A program made the position numbers and the translations under genes. From Candidatus Omnitrophota bacterium (GTDB taxonomy: Bacteria; Omnitrophota; Gorgyraeia; 2-02-FULL-51-18), in NCBI GenBank assembly GCA_023247955.1, contig JAHFFL010000013.1, positions 1 through 12,502 on the forward strand: DNA of 12,502 nt, given 5' to 3'. Of the stretch, positions 5,490-11,340 are shown piece after piece; within the stretch, counting starts at the first letter, position 1, and each line of letters opens with the position of its first letter. The notes beneath the pieces are model-generated. The model made no database searches. It was not told the DNA's origin and saw nothing but the letters and a program-made list of their open reading frames with translations.

Positions 5490-6573
5490 CACACACGTGA
5501 TCGCCGTTTCCAACCAAAAAGGCGGCTGTGGGAAGACGACGACGGCCATCAATCTCGCCGCCTCTTTGGCTTCTCTGGGAAAGCGGACCCTGTTGATCGA
5601 TCTCGATCCGCAGGCGCATGCGACGTTTGGCCTTGGCGTGCGCGGCGAGAAGACCGCGCTTTCGATTTACAACGTGCTAACCGGTCAGCCGGACCGCAAG
5701 AAGAGTTTTTTGGAAAATGTCATCCTTCCGGTCGGAGAGCGTTTTGATTTGGTCCCCTCTCACATTTTACTGAGCACGATCGAGCAGGAATTCACGAACA
5801 AGGAAGAATCCGTTTCGAAACTATATGAAGCGCTTAAAAGCCTCTCGTTCCCCTACCAGTACCTGGTCATCGATTGCCCTCCGAGTCTGGGTTTTCTGAC
5901 CTTCAATGCCTTGCGGGCTGCGGAAACGGTGCTCGTGCCGCTTGACCTCGGCTCCTTTTCTCTGATGGGCGTGGACAAACTCCTCAGCATGGCGGAGCTA
6001 CTCCGCGTCAAGCTTTCTCATACACCGAAGATTTACGCGCTCGCGACGCTTGTCGACATGCGGACGCGTTTTTCAAGGCGCATGATGGAAGAGGTACGCG
6101 CGGCTTTCGGCGAGCATGTGATGAGCACGGTCGTGCGCCAGGCGGTGGCGGTAAAAGAATCCCAGGCCCTTGGCGTGCCGCTTCTGAAGTTTGACGAAAA
6201 ATGCCGGGCCGCCGTCGATTATCTTTTGCTCGGCCAGGAGATTGTCAACAAGACCCAAAGCGCGCCGCCGCAGTTGCCGGCAGAAACTAACGGCCGCTCC
6301 GAGGCGATTTCAAACTTCTTAAGGGAATTCATGTTTCGCGCCCAAGGCGCAAGAGAAGTGCATCTGGTGGGGGATTTCAACAACTGGCGGCTTTCGTCCG
6401 AATCGCTTTTGTGGCAGAAAGAAGAAGGGGTATGGCAAAAGCGGCTCTTTTTGGAGAAGGGGCGTTACCGTTATAAATTCGTCGTCGACGGGCACTGGCT
6501 CACCGACCCCCAAAACGACACACTTGAGCCGAACCCGTACGGCGGGGTTGATTCCGTGCTGGAAATCGAGTAG
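5482..6573 (+). CDS. ParA/Soj-type ATPase fused to a C-terminal glycogen-binding (CBM48/AMPK-beta-like) domain
   Basis: Residues 5-255 are a complete ParA ATPase: deviant Walker A KGGCGKTT (13-20; signature K13, P-loop K18), LLIDLDPQAHAT (37-48), Walker B YLVIDCPPS (127-135), and a Soj-like C-terminal part with RTRFSRRMMEEVR (194-206) and basic residues that in Soj bind DNA nonspecifically. After a short linker (about 256-275), residues 278-363 are an E-set glycogen-binding domain: VHLVGDFNNWR, then YRYKFVVDGHWLTDPQND, then GGVDSVLEIE. The glucan-contacting residues of AMPK beta are kept at W302, K332 and W339; the Asn near the end is Asp357. The start is TTG 5482, 6 nt after GAGGGTGG (5468-5475); GTG 5497 is an alternative without a well-spaced Shine-Dalgarno. 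No ParB gene lies nearby. The fusion is unusual; its role is unknown. Confidence 0.93.
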   Translation: MTDTHVIAVSNQKGGCGKTTTAINLAASLASLGKRTLLIDLDPQAHATFGLGVRGEKTALSIYNVLTGQPDRKKSFLENVILPVGERFDLVPSHILLSTIEQEFTNKEESVSKLYEALKSLSFPYQYLVIDCPPSLGFLTFNALRAAETVLVPLDLGSFSLMGVDKLLSMAELLRVKLSHTPKIYALATLVDMRTRFSRRMMEEVRAAFGEHVMSTVVRQAVAVKESQALGVPLLKFDEKCRAAVDYLLLGQEIVNKTQSAPPQLPAETNGRSEAISNFLREFMFRAQGAREVHLVGDFNNWRLSSESLLWQKEEGVWQKRLFLEKGRYRYKFVVDGHWLTDPQNDTLEPNPYGGVDSVLEIE

Positions 6574-6593
6574 CGAATCGGCGCCGCGATTTT

Positions 6594-7706
6594 ATGGGTG
6601 TTCCCATTCGGGAGTGTGCCGCCGCAAAAAGTTATCACCGCCTCAAGCGCCGATTGTTTTTTGCCGGTTTTGCGGCGCATCTTTTGCTGTTGCTTATTTT
6701 TCAGTTCAGCGGCGCTTCCATGCGGTTTAGCCGTCGAGTGTCGGGCGTGACCGGCGGCGCTGAGTGGGCAGATGCCGTCGTTTATTTATCTTGTTTTTTT
6801 AGTTTGTTCTATTTTGTACTCCTGCCGCTTGATTTTTATTCCGGTTTTGTCGTCGAGAGAAAATTTTCTTTATCCAGCCAAACCTTGGCTCACTGGGTCG
6901 GAGAGGAGGGCAAGAAATACGCCCTTTTGCTGCTATTTTTTGTCTCAACGGGATCCGGGTTTTTGTTTCTTCTGAAGGTATTCCCGGATTCTTGGTGGGT
7001 TTACGCCGCAATCGCCTGGCTGTGTCTCTCGCTGTTTGTCGCGAAGATTTTCCCGCGTCTGATCCTGCCGCTTTTTTACCCGCTTCATCCGCTTTCGGCG
7101 GGTCCGCTGAAAGAATCGCTTGTCGAGCTTTGCGCGCGGGCGCGGCTTCCGGTGAAAGAGATTTATGAGCTCGTGATCTCCGGGAAAACAAACAAAGCCA
7201 ATGCCGCGCTTGTCGGGATCGGCGGCTCACGTCGTATCTTGCTTACGGACACGCTGTTTTCCCGATACACGCCTCTCGAGATCCAAATGGTGGTTGCCCA
7301 CGAGCTGGGCCATCACGCTCACCGGCACATCTTTCGTGGTATTGGGTTTAACCTGTGTCTGGTTTTTTTGGGTTTCTATCTTCTGAGGGGATTTTCCGTT
7401 TTTCTCCCGCGCTTTTTGGGCACGGAATCCTTGGCGGATTTGACGGGTTTTCCCGCGCTTGTTTTTTTGTCACTCGTGGGCGGGATGATCATCTTGCCGA
7501 TACAGAATATTTTTTCCCGGCGGCAGGAAAGAGAGGCCGACCGCTATGCGCTTGAGAAGCTTCCGAATAAGGAGGTGTTTGTTTCTTTGATGAAAAAGCT
7601 TGCCGATCAGAATTTATCCGATCCCGACCCGGACCCTTGGGTGGAGTTTTTCCTGTACGATCACCCGTCGATTAGCAAACGAATCCGGACGGCCGAATCG
7701 CGATGA
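6594..7706 (+). CDS. M48 family membrane metallopeptidase (Ste24/CAAX protease-like)
   Basis: This is a zinc protease of the Ste24 type embedded in the inner membrane; the family removes CAAX-type tails in eukaryotes, while bacterial members act in membrane protein quality control or have unknown substrates. The 370-residue protein has hydrophobic segments at about 21-39, 62-83, 109-128, 135-160, 250-272 and 286-303. The zinc site is HELGHH (236-241) with the third ligand in EREAD (E312, D316), and the family motif DHPSISKRI is at 356-364, so it should be active. ATG 6594 gives the family-typical N-terminus (YHRLKRRLFF); no in-frame start lies upstream and no good Shine-Dalgarno is visible. 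It follows the ParA-CBM48 gene by 20 bp and overlaps the thermonuclease gene by ATGA. Confidence 0.93.
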   Translation: MGVPIRECAAAKSYHRLKRRLFFAGFAAHLLLLLIFQFSGASMRFSRRVSGVTGGAEWADAVVYLSCFFSLFYFVLLPLDFYSGFVVERKFSLSSQTLAHWVGEEGKKYALLLLFFVSTGSGFLFLLKVFPDSWWVYAAIAWLCLSLFVAKIFPRLILPLFYPLHPLSAGPLKESLVELCARARLPVKEIYELVISGKTNKANAALVGIGGSRRILLTDTLFSRYTPLEIQMVVAHELGHHAHRHIFRGIGFNLCLVFLGFYLLRGFSVFLPRFLGTESLADLTGFPALVFLSLVGGMIILPIQNIFSRRQEREADRYALEKLPNKEVFVSLMKKLADQNLSDPDPDPWVEFFLYDHPSISKRIRTAESR

Positions 7707-8185
7707 GCCGCCTCTCAATTTTTAAAACGATGCTCTTGGCCGCAGGCATTCTTGGCGCTGCCGGTTTTTGGCCCGTACGGGCGGAGGAACAGCGCACTCC
7801 GCGTAGGGTCGAGCGGGTGATTGACGGAGATACGGTGGTGCTTGACGGCGGAGAGCATGTCCGTCTCCTTGGGATCAACGCTCCGGAATACGAGCCGTGG
7901 AGGCATTATGCGCAGCCTTACGGAAAAGAGAGTACCGCCTGCGCCGGCAAATGGATGGCTGGCAAGAAAGTCCTTTTGGAATATGACACTGAACGTAAGG
8001 ATAAATACGGCCGCACGCTCGCTTATGTTTATTCAGAGAACGGCGATCTCATCAATCGGGAGCTGGCGGCCGAAGGTTGCGCCAAGGCCCGCTACTACGC
8101 CCCCAACGGCCGCTACTACAAAATCCTGAAGGAAGCCGAAAAAACCGCCAAAGCCGATCACAAAGGTTTGTGGGGCGGACTTTAG
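7703..8185 (+). CDS. Secreted thermonuclease-like (SNase) protein
   Basis: The 160-residue protein has an N-terminal signal peptide (hydrophobic core about 9-22, probable cleavage after VRA at residue 27) and one staphylococcal-nuclease OB-fold. Conserved positions are RVIDGDTVVL (38-47; Ca-binding D41), VRLLGINAPE (53-62; catalytic R54 and E62) and KYGRTLAYVY (101-110; catalytic R104), so all the classic SNase active-site residues are present. C-terminal ANGRYY/LKEAE and HKGLW complete the fold. The expected activity is Ca-dependent cleavage of DNA and RNA outside the cytoplasm, for nutrient use or DNA clearance. Its ATG overlaps the stop of the M48 protease gene (ATGA, 7703-7706), and it appears to be the last gene of the rpsU transcription unit. 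Confidence 0.93.
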   Translation: MSRLSIFKTMLLAAGILGAAGFWPVRAEEQRTPRRVERVIDGDTVVLDGGEHVRLLGINAPEYEPWRHYAQPYGKESTACAGKWMAGKKVLLEYDTERKDKYGRTLAYVYSENGDLINRELAAEGCAKARYYAPNGRYYKILKEAEKTAKADHKGLWGGL

Positions 8186-8189
8186 GCGG

Positions 8190-8218
8190 TTGATTAATTG
8201 CGGTGGTGAAGTTAAAAT
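8190..8218 (+). promoter_or_regulatory. Promoter giving a probable leaderless mRNA
   Basis: TTGATT (8190-8195), 17-bp spacer, TAAAAT (8213-8218). The +1 position expected 7 nt after the -10 box falls on base 8225, the A of the next gene's ATG. No purine-rich Shine-Dalgarno is correctly placed before that ATG (the nearest GGTGG is about 18 nt upstream). Confidence 0.55.
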
Positions 8219-8224
8219 GGTCCT

Positions 8225-8833
8225 ATGATTAAAGAAGCCAAGATATCGTCTCTCGTATCGCTTTTTCCGTTGCCGCAGTACGTCGTGGTTTTGGAAGATC
8301 TGGAAAAAACACGATTGGTGCCCATCTGGATAGGCGTCAGCGAAGGCAATGCGATCGCGCTTGAGATGCAGGGTGAGAAATTTCCGCGTCCCTTGACGCA
8401 CGATCTCCTGGTGAATTTGCTGAAACTCCTGGGCGCGGAAGTGGAAAAGATTGTCGTGACCGATTTGAAGGACAATAGTTATTACGCCTTGATTGTGATC
8501 CGGCACAACGGCAAACTCATTGAAGTGGACGCGAGACCTTCTGATGCTTTGGCGCTGGCCGTCCGCCTTCATTGTCCCATTTATATCGACGAAAAAGTCC
8601 TCAAAAAATGCCCGCCAATCAACGGGCAAATCACGCAGGAAGAAGTGGAGAAGTTCAAAGAGACTTTAAAAAACATCACTCCCGAGCAGTTTTTTAAGAG
8701 TCTCGAAGAAGCACCGGCCCCAGAAGAGCCGCCGGTCGGCAAGGGTTTTCCTGGATCCTCTTTTCCTGAGGAGGGTGAGGAAAGGGAGGGTGATGATGAA
8801 GAGGAAAATGAGGACGATGAGAAAGAAACATGA
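8225..8833 (+). CDS. Bifunctional nuclease (DUF151/BFN domain) family protein
   Basis: BFN-domain proteins are small cytosolic proteins related to plant bifunctional nucleases (DNase/RNase activity reported); in bacteria the role is unclear. Residues 1-135 cover the domain: YVVVLEDLEKTRLVPIWIG (19-37), the signature PRPLTHDLL (54-62), LLGAEVEKIVV (68-78) and the highly conserved IEVDARPSDALALAVR (99-114), then PIYIDEKVL. Residues 136-162 are helical, and the last 40 residues are an acidic tail (EEGEEREGDDEEENEDDEKE) not part of the core domain. The start at ATG 8225 matches the family's N-terminus, and an in-frame TAA at 8213-8215 rules out anything upstream. It appears to have its own promoter and no Shine-Dalgarno. 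Confidence 0.92.
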   Translation: MIKEAKISSLVSLFPLPQYVVVLEDLEKTRLVPIWIGVSEGNAIALEMQGEKFPRPLTHDLLVNLLKLLGAEVEKIVVTDLKDNSYYALIVIRHNGKLIEVDARPSDALALAVRLHCPIYIDEKVLKKCPPINGQITQEEVEKFKETLKNITPEQFFKSLEEAPAPEEPPVGKGFPGSSFPEEGEEREGDDEEENEDDEKET

Positions 8834-8884
8834 CTTTGTAAAACTTTGTTTATATAGGGCGTCTCTTTTTTATTTATTTTTGCG

Positions 8885-8989
8885 CTAGATCTGGTATATT
8901 AGTCAAAGGTCTTATTCAATATTTGCTTTTTCTAATTAATATTCTTAAGCATCTAGAAGAGGGACGTCATCCTAACCACTAGATCTGGT
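8885..8989 (+). repeat. 11-bp direct repeat CTAGATCTGGT flanking the promoter and start region
   Basis: Two exact copies lie at 8885-8895 and 8979-8989, 94 bp apart (about nine helical turns). The first abuts the extended -10 element and the second lies in the first codons of the GspL-like gene. ATCTAG at 8951-8956 is the reverse complement of the first six bases of the repeat. It is a candidate operator pair or RNA fold. Confidence 0.45.
8892..8900 (+). promoter_or_regulatory. Extended -10 promoter for the GspL-like operon (tentative)
   Basis: TGG followed by TATATT (8895-8900) matches the extended -10 pattern TGnTATAAT with one mismatch; a recognisable -35 box is lacking. Transcription would start near 8907, giving a leader of about 62 nt up to 8969. 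The element overlaps one copy of the 11-bp repeat (8885-8895), so a protein bound there could block the polymerase. Confidence 0.4.
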
Positions 8990-10483
8990 GTTGGTTTCTA
9001 TATCGGCCCCAAGAGTGTCTGCGCTGCCGAGGTGCGGAGGAATTTCAACCAGTTTCAGCTTGTCCGGTTTGCGGAACTGCCCTGGACCCCTGACCCCTCC
9101 GCTGAACCCACCGATAAAAATTCCCTTCCTCAAAAGATCAAGGATGTCCTGGCGCGGGTAGGCGTTCAGGGAAACGCCCTGGCCTGCGGTTTATCGGGCA
9201 AAGAAATCATTGTCCGGTATTTGGATATGCCGGCGCTGCCGAAGGACGAGCGAAAGACGGCGATTCGTTACCAGGCCCAAAAATATATTTCTTTCGAGAT
9301 GAAAGAACTTTACTGCAATTTTGATGCCGAGGTGGACCGCCAGTCCAAACGGATGAAAGTTCTTTTTCTGGCCGTAAAAAAAAGCGTGGTTCACGACTAC
9401 CTCGCGCTCTTCAGCTCCATCGGTTATAAAATCGCCGCGCTTGAGCCCGCCGCCCTGTCGCTGATCCGCGCGCTTTTTCATGCGGCCCCGTCCAAGAATG
9501 TCGAACCCACGCTTATTCTCGACGTGCATAACGACGGCGCCGTAAATATCGTGGTTTCCAAAAACAACATGATTTTGTTGTCCCGCGACTGCAACATTTC
9601 AAAATTTTCGGAGCCGCCGGCACCGTTGGATTTTACGTCTCTGACCGGCGAGGTTCGTCTGACGCTCAATTATTTTTCAAGGAATTTCGAGGAAGAAAAA
9701 ATATCCCGCATCGTTCTGTGCGCGGAAAATACTCCGGAGCTTGCGGATTGGGAAGAGCGCCTGCGTGGCGAATTTGGCGTGCCGGTTCAGCCGGGTGTCC
9801 CTGCCGGGTTTGTTTTGGATAAAGAAGCCTGGCTTTCTCCGGCGGTGCTCGTCGCCGTAGGTCTTGCGATGCGCCAGCTCGACGACACCGAAAGTTCAAA
9901 ACTGAATCTGACCCCCGAAGAATCTGAAAAAAGCGCGGGGCAAACCGAAGCCGTGTCCGAAGAAAGAGAAAAGACCGCTCTTCAAAAATCGCTGGTTACT
10001 CAAGCCGTTTGCGCTGTGGTGTTTCTGTTGGCCGCCCATTTTTTTCTATCCTTTCGAGTCGCCGCTTTAAACCGCGAGATTTCTTCGGAGGTTCCGCTTG
10101 TCGAGGTGCGTAGGCAGGAGTCGGAACTTACCGCGGAAAACAGTTTTCTGAAGTCGCTGATTAACGGCCGGGTTTATGTGACAAAAAAAATGAGCGAGCT
10201 TGCCCGCACAGTTCCGACGGCGATCCAGCTTCTGTCATGGAGATACACCGATAGTGAAACGGAGTCGACGGCCGCAAACGTGTCGTCCGAATTTCGGTGG
10301 CAGGTTTACACGGAGAGCGTTGGAAACGCCTTGCTTGAAACAAACCGGTTCGTCGCCGCGCTGAAGAACAACGCCGATTTTATGGCTGGTTTCGGGCTGA
10401 TCCGCATGAATCCGAATCAAGATGAGTCAGGGGGGGCAAATTCAGTTTTTAAGATTGACTGCCTGACGGCGGGGGGAGGATAA
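8969..10483 (+). CDS. GspL-like inner-membrane platform protein (PilM-PilN fusion), probable AUC start
   Basis: In type II secretion GspL, and in type IV pili the pair PilM+PilN, anchor the assembly ATPase to the inner membrane. The 504-residue protein has an actin-like cytoplasmic part with the PilM motif DMPALPKDERKTAIRYQAQK (86-105) and DVHNDGAVNIVV, a LNLTP motif (312-316) marking the start of the PilN part, one membrane helix at about 342-362, and a periplasmic domain to the end. The first ATG/GTG/TTG in frame is GTG 9032, but codons before it encode GVGFYIGPKSVCAAEV, the expected first strand and loop of the fold, so translation must start earlier. The only suitable site is ATC 8969, 6 nt after GAGG (8959-8962). 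The acidic residue normal in this loop is Tyr11. The product should carry no signal peptide. Confidence 0.85.
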   Translation: MLTTRSGVGFYIGPKSVCAAEVRRNFNQFQLVRFAELPWTPDPSAEPTDKNSLPQKIKDVLARVGVQGNALACGLSGKEIIVRYLDMPALPKDERKTAIRYQAQKYISFEMKELYCNFDAEVDRQSKRMKVLFLAVKKSVVHDYLALFSSIGYKIAALEPAALSLIRALFHAAPSKNVEPTLILDVHNDGAVNIVVSKNNMILLSRDCNISKFSEPPAPLDFTSLTGEVRLTLNYFSRNFEEEKISRIVLCAENTPELADWEERLRGEFGVPVQPGVPAGFVLDKEAWLSPAVLVAVGLAMRQLDDTESSKLNLTPEESEKSAGQTEAVSEEREKTALQKSLVTQAVCAVVFLLAAHFFLSFRVAALNREISSEVPLVEVRRQESELTAENSFLKSLINGRVYVTKKMSELARTVPTAIQLLSWRYTDSETESTAANVSSEFRWQVYTESVGNALLETNRFVAALKNNADFMAGFGLIRMNPNQDESGGANSVFKIDCLTAGGG

Positions 10484-10488
10484 AGGTC

Positions 10489-10998
10489 TTGGAGCTTAAC
10501 GCGAGAAATAAACAGGTTCTTCTCATCGCCGCGCTTTGGATCGCGGGTTTATTTCTCGGGTGGGTTTTTTTTCTTGGCGCGGACTTGCAAAAACTATCTT
10601 TGGCTAAAGCGGCCAAGAGAGAGGATGCCGAGAAGCAGGCCGTATTGAGAAATATCACTCAGTTGGAAGCCGAGCGGGAAACCTACCGGCAGCAGCTTGC
10701 CCAGACCAGCGATGTCTCGTGGTTGGTTGAGATGCTAAGCCGAATCTCCAAGAAGACGGGAGTGAAAATTACCTCGATAGTGCCGTTGGAATCCCAGAGG
10801 GTGCGGCGGTATGAGAAAATATCTTTGCGCTTGAAAGCCGTGTGTGGGTATCATGAGCTTGGAAATTTTGTGAGTCAAATCGAAAATTATGATAAACTTG
10901 TCAAAGCAAGCGAGATGAATGTCCAGCGGCAGGGTGGCCCAGCAGCAAGCACGGCTCTCGATGTGACGCTTGTGCTGAGCACGTTTCATGCGTTGTAG
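10489..10998 (+). CDS. PilO/GspM-like inner-membrane assembly protein
   Basis: The 169-residue protein has a short cytoplasmic N-terminus, one membrane helix (about 10-31), a coiled coil (about 33-75) and a ferredoxin-like periplasmic domain containing WLVEMLSRISKKTGVKITSI, a strand ending SLRLKAVCGYHELGNFVSQIENY, and a final strand DVTLVLSTF. That order is typical of PilO (type IV pili) and GspM (type II secretion), which dimerise with PilN/GspL through the periplasmic domain. Translation starts at TTG 10489, 8 nt after GGAGGA (10475-10480), which lies in the end of the preceding gene; the 5-bp gap points to coupling. The assignment rests on architecture and operon position, since this family is poorly conserved in sequence. 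Confidence 0.8.
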   Translation: MELNARNKQVLLIAALWIAGLFLGWVFFLGADLQKLSLAKAAKREDAEKQAVLRNITQLEAERETYRQQLAQTSDVSWLVEMLSRISKKTGVKITSIVPLESQRVRRYEKISLRLKAVCGYHELGNFVSQIENYDKLVKASEMNVQRQGGPAASTALDVTLVLSTFHAL

Positions 10999-11004
10999 GC
11001 GGTT

Positions 11005-11340
11005 ATGAAGACCTGGTTTGCGTTGGTCATGATGTTTTCGGTGTGCGCGGCTTCCTCGGCAGCTGTGGAATATACGGGGAGGAACTACCGGGACCCTTTT
11101 GGTTTGACCGTAGGGTCGCCGGAGACCATGGCGGATACGCAAAAAGGTATTTTAGCAATGAAGCTCCAAGGGATTGTTTGGCACACGGACAAGCCGCGGG
11201 CGATCATCAACAACAAGATGGTTAAGGTGGGCAGTAGAGTCGGGGAGGCGGAAGTGATCGGGATAGACAAGGAAGGGGTCCGGATTCAGCAGGAAGGGCA
11301 GGAGTTTGTTCTCCGCTTGAGCGGGAAAGGACGCCAATGA
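11005..11340 (+). CDS. PilP/GspC-like periplasmic connector (HR-type domain)
   Basis: The 111-residue product has a signal peptide (residues 1-20, cleavage near SSAA). A YRDPF motif at 28-32, common at the start of PilP-like domains, is followed by the small beta-domain: MKLQGIVW (52-59), PRAIINNKMVKVGSRVGE (63-80), VIGIDKEGVRI and a final FVLRL. PilP and GspC link the inner-membrane PilN-PilO or GspL-GspM complex to the N0 domain of the outer-membrane secretin, which fits its position just before the secretin gene. No lipobox Cys is seen at the cleavage site, unlike lipoprotein PilP, so it is probably soluble or keeps its N-terminal helix. It begins 6 bp after the previous stop, and its TGA overlaps the secretin ATG (11337-11340). 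Confidence 0.82.
   Translation: MKTWFALVMMFSVCAASSAAVEYTGRNYRDPFGLTVGSPETMADTQKGILAMKLQGIVWHTDKPRAIINNKMVKVGSRVGEAEVIGIDKEGVRIQQEGQEFVLRLSGKGRQ

Noticed and set aside
5482..6270. Plasmid or chromosome partition ParA
   Set aside because: No ParB gene or parS-like palindrome was seen, the gene sits in a housekeeping operon, and it carries a glucan-binding C-terminal domain foreign to partition ATPases.
8033..8629. 198-codon open frame on the minus strand
   Set aside because: It spans the ends of two confidently identified plus-strand genes and the promoter between them, with no recognisable domain.
8834..8884. Rho-independent terminator after the BFN gene
   Set aside because: There are T-rich runs near 8865-8880 but no GC-rich inverted repeat directly before them.
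9032..9034. GTG as the start of the GspL-like gene
   Set aside because: It has no Shine-Dalgarno and would remove the conserved first strand and loop of the actin-like fold encoded just upstream in the same frame.
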